DNA from: Gemmatimonadetes bacterium bin94
GTDB taxonomy: Bacteria; Gemmatimonadota; Gemmatimonadetes; Longimicrobiales; Gaopeijiaceae
Direction of reading: 5' to 3'
Assembly: GCA_002238865.1 (NCBI GenBank)
Contig: MPNE01000002.1
Coordinates: 62,001-126,000 of the forward strand
Length of the DNA stretch: 64,000 bases
In this document: positions 15,511 to 24,319 of the stretch, one piece after another
Position numbering within the stretch: the stretch's first letter is position 1
How the letters are laid out: every line of letters starts with the position of its first letter
The notes under the pieces: model-generated
The model's database searches: none
What the model saw: only the letters and a program-made list of their open reading frames with translations
What the model was told of the DNA's origin: nothing
Translations under genes and position numbers: made by a program

Positions 15511-16485
15511 CGCCGCGCCCAGGATCTCGCCGAGCAGCGAGGTGTCCAGATTGCCCCCCGACAGCACCGCGCAGACGTTGCGGCCCGCCGCGCCAACCCG
15601 CCCCGACATCAGGGCCGCGACCGTGGCCGCGCCCGAATACTCCACGACGAGCTTTCGCCGCGTGATGAGGTGGGCCGCCGCGCGGCGGATGTCATCGTCG
15701 TTGACGAGCACCACATCGTCCAGCAGCGCGGCGGCGTGGGCGAAGGTAAGGTCACCGGCGCGGGTGGGCGCCAGCCCGTCCGCGATCGTGTCGATGCGCT
15801 CGAGCGTCTCCGGTCCCCCCGCGTCGAGCGCCCGCCGCATGGTGGGCGCTCCCGCAGGCTCCACGCCGAAAACGGAGGCTTCGGGCCTCAGGCGCCGGAG
15901 CGCAGCCGCGCAGCCCGCCATCTGTCCTCCCCCACCGATCGGAACCACCAGCGTGTCCACCTCCGGCCAGTCCTCGAAGACTTCCAGCGCCACGGTCCCC
16001 TGGCCGGCGATAATCCATGGGTGATCGAACGGGGGAACCATCACCAGCCCTTCGGCTTCGGCAATCTCCTCGGCGCGCGCGCGCCTGTGCTCGGAGGTCG
16101 TCCCCGCGAACTCCACGCGGGCGCCCAGATGCCGCGCTCCGTCGCTCTTGACCCTCGGCGCCGTCGTCGGCATGACGACCACTGCGCGCACACCCTTGAG
16201 CCCGGCTGCGAACGCGACCGCCTGCGCATGGTTGCCGGACGAATAGGTGATCACTCCGCGTGCAAGGTCTTCCGGCGAAAGCCGCGCCATGAAGTTGCAG
16301 GCTCCCCGCGCCTTGAAGGCGCCCGCCTTCTGGAGCGATTCGCACTTCAGCCGAACCTCGCCGCCCAGCGATTCCGACAGATCCGTGTCCGGGATCATGG
16401 GCGTTCGCACCACGGTGCCGCGAATCCGTTCCGCGGCCGCCTCCACCGCGGCGAGCGGGACCAGGCCGGGACTACTCGTCGTCAT
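15508..16485 (-). CDS. Threonine dehydratase / serine racemase-like PLP enzyme
   Basis: Fold-type II PLP enzyme that would deaminate threonine to 2-oxobutyrate and ammonia. 325 residues from ATG 16485, which lies inside the end of gyrA (14-base overlap). PLP lysine K58 lies in [19 protein letters not shown] binds the substrate carboxylate and GGGGQMAG is the phosphate-binding glycine loop. SGGNLD is the late conserved motif. There is no ACT domain, so this is the catabolic or serine/threonine-racemase-like short form rather than the feedback-regulated IlvA. Co-transcription with gyrA is implied by the overlap. Confidence 0.88.
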   Translation of the reverse strand: MTTSSPGLVPLAAVEAAAERIRGTVVRTPMIPDTDLSESLGGEVRLKCESLQKAGAFKARGACNFMARLSPEDLARGVITYSSGNHAQAVAFAAGLKGVRAVVVMPTTAPRVKSDGARHLGARVEFAGTTSEHRRARAEEIAEAEGLVMVPPFDHPWIIAGQGTVALEVFEDWPEVDTLVVPIGGGGQMAGCAAALRRLRPEASVFGVEPAGAPTMRRALDAGGPETLERIDTIADGLAPTRAGDLTFAHAAALLDDVVLVNDDDIRRAAAHLITRRKLVVEYSGAATVAALMSGRVGAAGRNVCAVLSGGNLDTSLLGEILGAA

Positions 16486-18928
16486 CGTCGTCGCCCACCA
16501 CCCGGGCGACATCGACCACCGAATCACCGTCGTCCAGGTTCACCAGGCGTACCCCCTGAGTCACGCGCCCGATGACCCTCATGTCGGACACGCGCTGCCG
16601 GTTCACCACCCCGTGCCGGGTGATAACCATGAGCTGGTCGTCGTCCGTAACGGCCCTGATCGTGACTACCGGCCCGCTCTTCGGGGAAACCTTCAGATTG
16701 ATCAGGCCCATCCCGCCCCGCCCCTGGATGCGGTAGTCGCCGATCTCGCTCCTCTTGCCCATCCCGCGCTCGGTCGCGGTGAGCAGCGTCTGGTCCGGGT
16801 GCCGCACCACCACCATCCCCACGACATCGTCGCCTTCGGCCAGGCGGATCCCCATCACCCCCTCGGTGTTGCGCCCCATCGGCCGCGCATCGGACTCGTG
16901 GAAGCGGATCGCTTTGCCAAGCCGCGTCGCCAGCACGACCTCGTTGGTACCGTCGGTGATCCGCGCGTCGATGAGCTCGTCGCCCTCGCGGAACTTGATG
17001 GCGTAGATCCCGACCGCGCGGACGTTGCCGTAGGCGGACAGGGGCGTCTTTTTCACGACTCCGTTCCGGGTGCAGAAGAGCAGGAACCGGTCCCCGCTGA
17101 ACTCTCGGACCGGGAGAACCGACGCGACCTTCTCGCCGGGAGCCAGTTCGAGGAAGTTGACGATGGGCTTCCCCTTGGCATTCCGGCTGCCCTGGGGGAT
17201 CCCCCACACCTTGACCCAGTGGCACCGGCCCTGGTCGGTGAACGCCATGAGATAGTCGTGGGTGGACGCGACGAAGAGGTGCTCCACCCAGTCCTCGGCC
17301 TTGGTCTTCATCCCCCGGAGGCCCCGTCCACCCCGCCGCTGGGCCCGGTAGGTGTCGATGGGGATGCGCTTCACGTAGCCCTGCCGGGACATCGTGATCA
17401 CGACTTCCTCGTCCGCGATCAGGTCCTCGACATCGAACGACGAGATGCTCCCCTGAATCGCGGAGCGGCGGTCGTCGCCGTAGCGTTTGGCCACCTCGCG
17501 CAACTCGTCCTTGATGATGCCCATCCGCACTTCGCGGTCGCCCAGGATGCGCTCCAGTTCGGTGATCCGCGCCCTCACCTGGGACAGCTCGCCGTCAAGG
17601 TTCTCCATCTCGAGCCCGGTCAGGCGGGAAAGGCGCATCTCCAGTATGGCCCGGGCCTGGCGCTCGGACAGGCTGAAGGCGTCGCGGAGCCCTACCGCCG
17701 CTTCCGCCGCGTCGCGTGATCCGCGGATGATCCTGACCACCTCGTCGATGTTGTCGACCGCGATCCGGAGGCCTTCCAGGATGTGCTCCCGCTCCTTCGC
17801 GGCGGCATGGTCGAAGCGGCTGCGCCTGACCACCACACTGTGACGGTGGTCGATGAAGTGGCCCAGCATTTCGCGCAGCGTCATGACCCGGGGGACGCCG
17901 TCAACCAGGGCCAGGAAGATCACGCCGAAGGTGGACTGCATCTGGGTGTGCTTGTAGATCCTGTTCAGCACGACCTGCGGCACCGCGTCGCGCTTCAGTT
18001 CGATCACGACGCGGAGGCCGTCCCGGTCCGACTCGTCGCGCAGGTCCCTGATGGATGTGACCTTCTTCTCCCGCACCAGAGCCGCGATCTGCTCGATGAG
18101 GCGGGACTTGTTGACCATGAACGGGATCTCGCTGACGATGATCCTTGACGGTCCGTCGTCGTCCTCTTCGATCGTCGCCGCGGCCCGGATCACGATTCGC
18201 CCCCGGCCGGTCCGGTAGGCTTCCTGGATGCCCTCGGTCCCGCAGATGTTCCCCCCGGTGGGGAAGTCCGGCCCTCTGATGAGCTCTTCCAGCCGCTCCT
18301 GGGGGAGGTAGGGGTCGTCGATCAGGGCAAGGAGGCCGGCGACGACTTCCCGCAGGTTGTGCGGGGGGATGTTGGTCGCCATCCCCACCGCGATGCCCGA
18401 AGACCCGTTGATGAGCAGATTGGGTGCCCTCGACGGCAGGACCGACGGCTCCTTCAGCCGCCCGTCGAAATTCTCGTCGAAGCGGACGGTGCCCTTCTCG
18501 ATGTCGGCCAGGAGCTCGATGGACAGACGCTGCAGCCGGGCCTCGGTGTAGCGGTAGGCCGCGGCCGAGTCGCCGTCGATGGACCCGAAGTTCCCCTGAC
18601 CGTCCACGAGCGGATAACGCAGCGAGAAGTCCTGGACCATGCGGACCAGGGCGTCGTACACCGCGGAGTCACCGTGCGGATGGTACTTCCCCAGCACTTC
18701 TCCCACGACCGTCGCGCACTTCTTGTAGGCGCGTCCGGGCGATAGGCCCAGCCCGGACATCGCGTAGAGGATGCGGCGGTGGACCGGCTTCAGCCCGTCC
18801 CGCACATCGGGCAGGGCGCGCTGCACGTTGACGCTCATCGAATAGTCGATGAACGACTCGCGCATCTCCTGTTCGAGGATTCGTTCGAGGACCCGTTCGC
18901 CGGTGGTGCTCTGGTCGTTTTCGGCCAT
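16472..18928 (-). CDS. gyrA: DNA gyrase subunit A
   Basis: 818 residues. Breaks and rejoins DNA in the gyrase A2B2 complex that introduces negative supercoils. The catalytic pair is R126-Y127 in [11 protein letters not shown]. The quinolone-resistance region reads [12 protein letters not shown] with S88 and D92 at the positions of E. coli S83 and D87, so the usual resistance changes are absent. The GyrA box QRRGGRG is at about 529-535, which separates it from topoisomerase IV ParC, and a six-bladed C-terminal domain follows. The end is acidic (GDDDDDE). A good promoter lies upstream. gyrB is not in the window. Confidence 0.97.
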   Translation of the reverse strand: MAENDQSTTGERVLERILEQEMRESFIDYSMSVNVQRALPDVRDGLKPVHRRILYAMSGLGLSPGRAYKKCATVVGEVLGKYHPHGDSAVYDALVRMVQDFSLRYPLVDGQGNFGSIDGDSAAAYRYTEARLQRLSIELLADIEKGTVRFDENFDGRLKEPSVLPSRAPNLLINGSSGIAVGMATNIPPHNLREVVAGLLALIDDPYLPQERLEELIRGPDFPTGGNICGTEGIQEAYRTGRGRIVIRAAATIEEDDDGPSRIIVSEIPFMVNKSRLIEQIAALVREKKVTSIRDLRDESDRDGLRVVIELKRDAVPQVVLNRIYKHTQMQSTFGVIFLALVDGVPRVMTLREMLGHFIDHRHSVVVRRSRFDHAAAKEREHILEGLRIAVDNIDEVVRIIRGSRDAAEAAVGLRDAFSLSERQARAILEMRLSRLTGLEMENLDGELSQVRARITELERILGDREVRMGIIKDELREVAKRYGDDRRSAIQGSISSFDVEDLIADEEVVITMSRQGYVKRIPIDTYRAQRRGGRGLRGMKTKAEDWVEHLFVASTHDYLMAFTDQGRCHWVKVWGIPQGSRNAKGKPIVNFLELAPGEKVASVLPVREFSGDRFLLFCTRNGVVKKTPLSAYGNVRAVGIYAIKFREGDELIDARITDGTNEVVLATRLGKAIRFHESDARPMGRNTEGVMGIRLAEGDDVVGMVVVRHPDQTLLTATERGMGKRSEIGDYRIQGRGGMGLINLKVSPKSGPVVTIRAVTDDDQLMVITRHGVVNRQRVSDMRVIGRVTQGVRLVNLDDGDSVVDVARVVGDDDDDE

Positions 18929-19012
18929 GGTTTCCGGTCTGGAGGAGAAGCGGAAGGCCGGCGGGCCTCAGGGGAAACGGACAGGGTTGAGGCGGGCCTG
19001 TGACAGCCCTGA

Positions 19013-19041
19013 AAGATAGCCGTTTTGGGCAGTCGACTCAA
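19013..19041 (-). promoter_or_regulatory. Candidate sigma70 promoter for gyrA
   Basis: On the minus strand TTGAGT (19041-19036), a 17-base spacer and TATCTT (19018-19013). The leader to the gyrA ATG would be about 77 bases. Confidence 0.65.
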
Positions 19042-19079
19042 GGTCGGAACACCGGTTGGAACGGGCTCCTCCGGAGGGC

Positions 19080-19109
19080 CGCGGAAGCTCTCGCGTCCGG
19101 GCTTCCGCG
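19080..19109 (-). terminator. Hairpin directly after the glycosyltransferase stop
   Basis: GCGGAAGC (19081-19088) pairs perfectly with GCTTCCGC (19101-19108); one more C-G pair closes the base, giving a 9-bp stem with a 12-base loop. It begins one base past the stop codon and lies upstream of the gyrA promoter. No T-run follows. Confidence 0.5.
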
Positions 19110-20138
19110 TCACGCCATCGACACGAAATTCGCCCCGTAAACCAGCCCCGCCTTCCCGGCCTCCGCCGCCACCGCCGCCCTGCCCTTCCCACGTGCCACG
19201 GCACCGACGTGGAGCACGTCCCCGAACTCTCGCGCGGCTCCCGCGTCTCGCACCGGGGCGCCATGGATCAACTGGCCGATCTTGCGGGGATCGACCTCGA
19301 TGAACCCCTTGACCGCCACCTCCTGACGCTGGAACTCTCGCGCGAGTCTCTTGCCGGTGGGACCCGCGCCCCACACCACCACGCCGATCCGCCCCTCGAG
19401 CAGGCTGCGCCGCACGTGGTGCACCCGGCACGCCCTGAACGCGTCCAGCGAATACGCGGGGTGCGTACGGCTGAGACGTCCCTCGCGGTTTCCCCAGTCG
19501 AGAAGAATGCGCGGCAGCGCAACGAAGCGGAGGCCCTGCCGCCACAGCCGCAGCAACAGGTCGTAGTCCTCGGGCCAGCCACGGTCGCGGTACCCTCCCG
19601 CCGACGTGAGCGTGCGCGTCCTGAACATGAAGGTCGGGTGGGCGAGAGGGCACTCCACGAAGATGTTGGCCGCGACCGTGCCCCAGTTGGTCATGGAGTT
19701 GACCCAGGCCGCGTACTCGGCCGACCGTGGGGTGACGTCCGATTCGGGAACGTAGCGCACGCCCGTGCCACACCCCGCGAGGTCCGCGCGGCGTTCCAGC
19801 AGCTCGAGCTGGGCCGAAAGGCGGCCCGGGTGGGAAACGTCGTCGGCGTCCATGCGCGCCATGTACGCGCCGCGCACCTCGGCCAGACCGCGCTGCAACG
19901 CCGAGACGATCCCGCCGTGCGCGGTTCGCACGACACGGAAGCGATCGTCCCGCCATTGCCAGGCCCGCGCGATCCGGGGGGTGGCGTCACGGGAGCCGTC
20001 GTCGACGATCACGACCTCGAAGTCGCGCATGGTCTGCGCAGCCAGTGACGCAAGGGCGGTGGGCAGCGTGGCCTCGCCGTTGTGGACCGGGAGAACCACC
20101 GAAACCCGTGGCAGACGCCCACGCCGGGACATGGTCAT
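19110..20138 (-). CDS. Family 2 glycosyltransferase with C-terminal Rossmann-like extension
   Basis: 342 residues from ATG 20138, overlapping the uvrA stop as ATGA. The GT-A domain has VSVVLPVHNGEATLP, VVIVDDGSRD and the metal-binding RMDADD, then PEDYDLLLRLW as the acceptor/base region. After about 250 a second part begins: VVVWGAGPTGKRLAREF followed by GFIEVDPRKIGQ, which looks like a nucleotide-binding Rossmann unit found at the end of some GT2 proteins. Probably transfers a sugar in surface-polysaccharide or glycolipid synthesis. Coupling to a DNA-repair gene is unusual but the overlap is clear. Confidence 0.88.
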   Translation of the reverse strand: MTMSRRGRLPRVSVVLPVHNGEATLPTALASLAAQTMRDFEVVIVDDGSRDATPRIARAWQWRDDRFRVVRTAHGGIVSALQRGLAEVRGAYMARMDADDVSHPGRLSAQLELLERRADLAGCGTGVRYVPESDVTPRSAEYAAWVNSMTNWGTVAANIFVECPLAHPTFMFRTRTLTSAGGYRDRGWPEDYDLLLRLWRQGLRFVALPRILLDWGNREGRLSRTHPAYSLDAFRACRVHHVRRSLLEGRIGVVVWGAGPTGKRLAREFQRQEVAVKGFIEVDPRKIGQLIHGAPVRDAGAAREFGDVLHVGAVARGKGRAAVAAEAGKAGLVYGANFVSMA

Positions 20139-23038
20139 CCGACCCCCGCCGCACGGCCCGCTCCCCGACCGCCCGAACGACCCCCCGCGCCGCGACACAA
20201 CAGGCCGACCAGAAACCGCCCGGTGATGCTCTCGGGCACGGTCGCCACGTCCTCGGGCCGCCCCATCGCCACCACCTCGCCACCGCGCCAGCCCGCGCCG
20301 GGTCCCATGTCGACCACCCAGTCGGCCGCTCTGACCACGTCCAGGTCGTGCTCTACGACCACGAGGGTGTGCCCGCCCTTCACCAGCTTGCCCAGCACGG
20401 TATTCAACTGAGCCACGTCGGCTCCCGAGAGCCCCGTGGTCGGCTCATCGAGAATGTACACCTTGCGTGTCCCCTTCCTCCTGGCCGCACCGATCAGCTC
20501 GCGTGCGATCTTCAACCGCTGGGCCTCGCCTCCCGACAGCGTAGTGGCCGGCTGCCCGAGGCGGAGATACCCCAGCCCGACCTGCTGCAGGTGCCAAAGC
20601 GCCTGGCCCAGCCTGGGCTCGCGGATGAAGAAGCGCATGGCCCTGTCTACGGTAAGGTTCAGCACGTCCGTCACGTTGAGCCCGCGAACCTTCACGTCGA
20701 GCACCTCGGGACGGTAGCGCTTCCCGCCGCACACGTCGCAAGGCACGTGGATGTCGGCCATGAAGACCATCTCGACACGCACGAAGCCGGCCCCGCTGCA
20801 CTCCTCGCAGCGCCCGCCCTTCACATTGAACGAGAAGCTGCGGGCATCGAGCCCGGCATCCCTGGCCGCGCGCTGCTGCGCAAAGATGCGACGGATCTCG
20901 CCCCACGCGCGAATGTAGGTGACGGGGTTGGAGCGGGGCGTGCGCCCAATGGGACTCTGGTCGATCAGCACCACGTCCTCGACGTGCTCCAGCCCCGTCA
21001 GCGAGCCGTACGCCCCGACCACCTCGCCAAGGTGCTCCTTTGCCGAGGTGCGCCCGCCACGCAGTTCGCGCTCCAGGGCACGGTAAAGGATGTCGTGCAC
21101 CAGGGTCGACTTGCCCGATCCCGACACGCCGGTCACCACCGTCATCGCGCCGATGGGGAACTCGGCCTCGGCGCCGCGGAGGTTGTGGAGGGCGGCTCCG
21201 GACAACCGGATGCGGGCGCCGTCGACCGGCCGCCGCTTCCCGACGGTCCGCGACAGATTCCCGGACAGATAGTGCCCGGTATCTGTCGCGCAGTCCATCA
21301 AGGCATCCGGAGAACCCTCGAAAACGACCTCCCCGCCCATGTCGCCCGAGCCCGGTCCCAACTCCACCACGTGATCGGCGGCCCGGATCGCGGCCGCGTT
21401 GTGCTCCACCACGACAACCGTGTTGCCCACGTCCCGAAGGCGCTTCAGCAGCGCCATGAGAGCGTCCATGTCGCGGGGGTGCAACCCTATGGACGGCTCG
21501 TCGAGAACGTAGAGCGTGTCCACAAGGCGGGACCCGAGCGAGTTGGCGAGCGAGATGCGCTGAGCCTCGCCCCCGGAAACCGTGCGCATCTGTCGCCCGA
21601 GCGTGAGGTAGCCGAGCCCCACATCCACCAGGAATCCCACCCTGGCCGACAGCTCGCGCAGGATCGTGGTCGCTATGCGCGCTTCCATCGGGCGTAGCGC
21701 GAGGCTCCCCAGCCAACCGGGAAGCTCTTCGATCGGCATGGCGGAGACCGTGCCGATGTCGTGTTCGCCGACCGTGATGTTTCCGGCTTCCTGCCTGAGG
21801 CGCGATCCCCCGCAGGCGCGGCACGGCCTGGGACGCTGGTACTGTCGCAGGAAAATGCGGATGTACTGCTTGTACCGCTTCGGCTCCTTGGACACCAGGA
21901 AATCCATGACCCCGCGAAATGACCCCTTGCCGTAGAGCACGGCCTCGCGGAAAGACCCCGGCAGCTCCCTCCAGGGCGCATAGCAGGAGGCCCCTTCCCG
22001 CACCGCGAATTCCCTCAGCCTCCGGCGCTCCCGGTCATAGCGGGGCTTGGCCCAGGGGTCCACGGCGCCGTCGTCCAGCGATCGGTCCACGTCGGGAACC
22101 ACCAGTGCCGGATCGTACTCCAGCGTTGCGCCGAAGCCCGTGCACGTGGGGCAGCTTCCGTAGGGGTTGTTGAAGGAGAACAGACGGGGAACGGGTTCGA
22201 GGAACCGCCTTTCGGGGTGCCCCGTACAGCGAAACCGCTCCGAAAAGCGATGCCAGTCCCCGGGCCCGGCTCCCGCGATCACCACCACGGCTTCGCCTTC
22301 ACCTTCGCGGAAGCACGTCGCCAGCGAATCGGCCAGCCGATCGGTCCAGACCCGGTCCAGCTCGTCCGGCACCCTGAGCCGGTCGACCACGACCATGACT
22401 TCGCGGGCGGAGGCGAGGTCCGCGACGGGGGCGCGCGTGTGAGCGTCCTGCCCCGCTGCCGGCACAAGCAGCTCCGACAGCTCCACGACCACCCCGTCGG
22501 CCATGACGCGAGCGAAGCCGAGCGAGCGCAGGTTCTCCGCAACCAGTTCGTGCGAAACCCGGCCGCTCCGCGCCAACGGAAAGGTGACCAGCAGCTTCGT
22601 CCCTGAGGCCAGCACCGCAACCCGGTCCACGGCGGCGCTAACGGTGTCCGGCCGCACTTCGTCGCCGCACTCGGGGCAATGTGTCCGCCCGACCCGCGCG
22701 AAGAGAAGTCGCAGGAAGTCGTACACCTCGGTCGCCGTGCCCACGGTGGAGCGGCTGCTCGTGGTGGGCGCGCGCTGTTCGATCGCCACCGCCGGAGAGA
22801 GCCCCTCGATAAGGTCGACATCGGGCTTTTCCAGCCGGTCCAGGAACTGTTTTGCGTAACTGGACAGGGCCTCCACGTAGCGGCGCTGTCCCGCCGCGAA
22901 GAGCGTGTCGAGGGCAAGCGAGGACTTGCCCGAACCCGACGGTCCGGTGATGACCGTCAGCGCATTGCGGGGAAGGTCCAGATCGATCCCCTTCAGGTTG
23001 TGCTGACGGGCACCCCTGATTCGAATCGGTTGATCCAT
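20135..23038 (-). CDS. uvrA: Excinuclease ABC subunit A
   Basis: Damage-recognition ATPase of nucleotide excision repair. 967 residues from ATG 23038 (MDQPIRIRGARQHNLKG). First Walker A GPSGSGKSS at 32-40 and second GVSGSGKST in the C-terminal half. Zinc modules are CPECGD and CRACGG-type pairs in the first half and CEECSGAG with CDVCGGKRY in the second. ABC signatures are SGGEAQRI and SGGEAQRLK; Walker B regions are LYVLDEPSIGLHP and VYILDEPTTGLSG. It is the standard UvrA layout, slightly longer than E. coli's 940. The reading frame stays open upstream of the chosen start, but family comparison supports MDQPI. Confidence 0.95.
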   Translation of the reverse strand: MDQPIRIRGARQHNLKGIDLDLPRNALTVITGPSGSGKSSLALDTLFAAGQRRYVEALSSYAKQFLDRLEKPDVDLIEGLSPAVAIEQRAPTTSSRSTVGTATEVYDFLRLLFARVGRTHCPECGDEVRPDTVSAAVDRVAVLASGTKLLVTFPLARSGRVSHELVAENLRSLGFARVMADGVVVELSELLVPAAGQDAHTRAPVADLASAREVMVVVDRLRVPDELDRVWTDRLADSLATCFREGEGEAVVVIAGAGPGDWHRFSERFRCTGHPERRFLEPVPRLFSFNNPYGSCPTCTGFGATLEYDPALVVPDVDRSLDDGAVDPWAKPRYDRERRRLREFAVREGASCYAPWRELPGSFREAVLYGKGSFRGVMDFLVSKEPKRYKQYIRIFLRQYQRPRPCRACGGSRLRQEAGNITVGEHDIGTVSAMPIEELPGWLGSLALRPMEARIATTILRELSARVGFLVDVGLGYLTLGRQMRTVSGGEAQRISLANSLGSRLVDTLYVLDEPSIGLHPRDMDALMALLKRLRDVGNTVVVVEHNAAAIRAADHVVELGPGSGDMGGEVVFEGSPDALMDCATDTGHYLSGNLSRTVGKRRPVDGARIRLSGAALHNLRGAEAEFPIGAMTVVTGVSGSGKSTLVHDILYRALERELRGGRTSAKEHLGEVVGAYGSLTGLEHVEDVVLIDQSPIGRTPRSNPVTYIRAWGEIRRIFAQQRAARDAGLDARSFSFNVKGGRCEECSGAGFVRVEMVFMADIHVPCDVCGGKRYRPEVLDVKVRGLNVTDVLNLTVDRAMRFFIREPRLGQALWHLQQVGLGYLRLGQPATTLSGGEAQRLKIARELIGAARRKGTRKVYILDEPTTGLSGADVAQLNTVLGKLVKGGHTLVVVEHDLDVVRAADWVVDMGPGAGWRGGEVVAMGRPEDVATVPESITGRFLVGLLCRGAGGRSGGRGAGRAAGVG

Positions 23039-23192
23039 GACCCGCGAGTCCTCCTGATCGTCCCTGCCGCCATGCGCCTCGGCGGGCCACCCGTTGCCAT
23101 CAGGCGCGGATTGCCCGAGCGTGGAACGGTTGCCCCTTCCACCCCGGTCTCGGGCGCCCCCCGTCAAATCTACCAGAATCGCCAAACCGACC

Positions 23193-24272
23193 ATGAACAA
23201 CCCGACGGACATCTATCCCCGCTCCGACTTCGAAACTCTGGGCCGATACCTCCCCGACCGGTCGCCGATCGCAGCGGACCTGAGCGACAACCGGAACCTG
23301 TGGGGCGCCCACCCGGCAGCGCTCGCGGTCCTTGCCGCCGCCGGATCGGCGGAGGCGTCGCAGTACCCGGGCAGCTACGCGGACAGGCTTGCGGACGCCG
23401 TGGCGGCGAGGCTGGGAATTTCGCCGGCCAACGTGACGACAGGGGCGGGGGGTACGGGGGTGCTCGACGCGCTCATGCGGGCGGTCGCGCCCACGAGCAT
23501 GCGGTTCCTGGACCCGGGGTGGCCCGCTGTGGGCATGCTGGCGCGCATGAGCGGGCACGAGCCGGTATCCGTCGACTGGGAGGAGGGGCTCGAGGATCCG
23601 GTGCGTTTTGCAGGGAGTTCACCCGGCATCGTCTTCGTCGCCAACCCCGGAAACCCCACGGGTCAGTCCATTCCCGACGACTGGATCCAGGCCGTGTACG
23701 AACACACGGAGGCCACCGGCAGCGTCCTGATCATCGACGAGGCCTACGGCGAGTACAACCGCGCCGCGGGTGACCGGACGCCCTTCGACATGGCTCTGAA
23801 GGGAGAGCGCACCCTCTGTGTGAAGACGTTGTCGAAGGCGTACGGTCTCGCCGGACTGCGCGCCGGATACGGCGTGGGCAGTCCATCGCTGGTGCTGGAG
23901 GTGGACAAGGCTCGAGGGCCCTTCGTGGTGTCCAGCGTGACGAGCGCCGCCGCGGCCGCGGCCCTGGCCAGCGACTCACCGTGGCTGGCCGACACCGTCG
24001 CCGAAACGCGGACCAACCGCGACCGTCTGCGGGAGTGCCTCCGGCACAGGGGATATCCGGTTCCCGCGTCAGCCGCGAACTTCGTGTTCATCCTGCAACC
24101 GGACGAGAAGCTGGAGCCCACGGCCAGACGGCTTGAGCTCTGCGGCGTTCGTGTCCGTCCGTTCCGGGGAAGCACTGCCCCGGGATCGGGGCTCAGAGCG
24201 ACGATCGCCCCCTGGGACAAGATGCAGCGGCTGCTCGACGGGCTCGACCTGGTCGCCGCCGGGAAAGCCTGA
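23193..24272 (+). CDS. Histidinol-phosphate-aminotransferase-like PLP enzyme
   Basis: 359 residues, class I/II aminotransferase fold. Visible motifs are ANPGNPTGQSIP, IIDEAYGEYNR (PLP-contacting Asp and Tyr) and the Schiff-base lysine near 214 in TLSKAYGLAGLRAGYG. The closest family is HisC, which makes histidinol phosphate in histidine synthesis or transaminates aromatic amino acids. No other his genes are near, so a paralogue with another substrate (for example aromatic or phosphonate) is possible. The start ATG 23193 is divergent from uvrA with 154 bases between. Confidence 0.85.
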   Translation: MNNPTDIYPRSDFETLGRYLPDRSPIAADLSDNRNLWGAHPAALAVLAAAGSAEASQYPGSYADRLADAVAARLGISPANVTTGAGGTGVLDALMRAVAPTSMRFLDPGWPAVGMLARMSGHEPVSVDWEEGLEDPVRFAGSSPGIVFVANPGNPTGQSIPDDWIQAVYEHTEATGSVLIIDEAYGEYNRAAGDRTPFDMALKGERTLCVKTLSKAYGLAGLRAGYGVGSPSLVLEVDKARGPFVVSSVTSAAAAAALASDSPWLADTVAETRTNRDRLRECLRHRGYPVPASAANFVFILQPDEKLEPTARRLELCGVRVRPFRGSTAPGSGLRATIAPWDKMQRLLDGLDLVAAGKA

Positions 24273-24319
24273 CCGCGGAACGGTGAACAGGTCTTCCCCC
24301 GTCCCGGGATGAGTCCCAG

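Noticed and set aside
20045-21697. 550-residue open frame on the plus strand opposite uvrA
   Set aside because: Antisense shadow of a G+C-rich gene; composition rich in His, Arg and Pro, no domain, no ribosome site.
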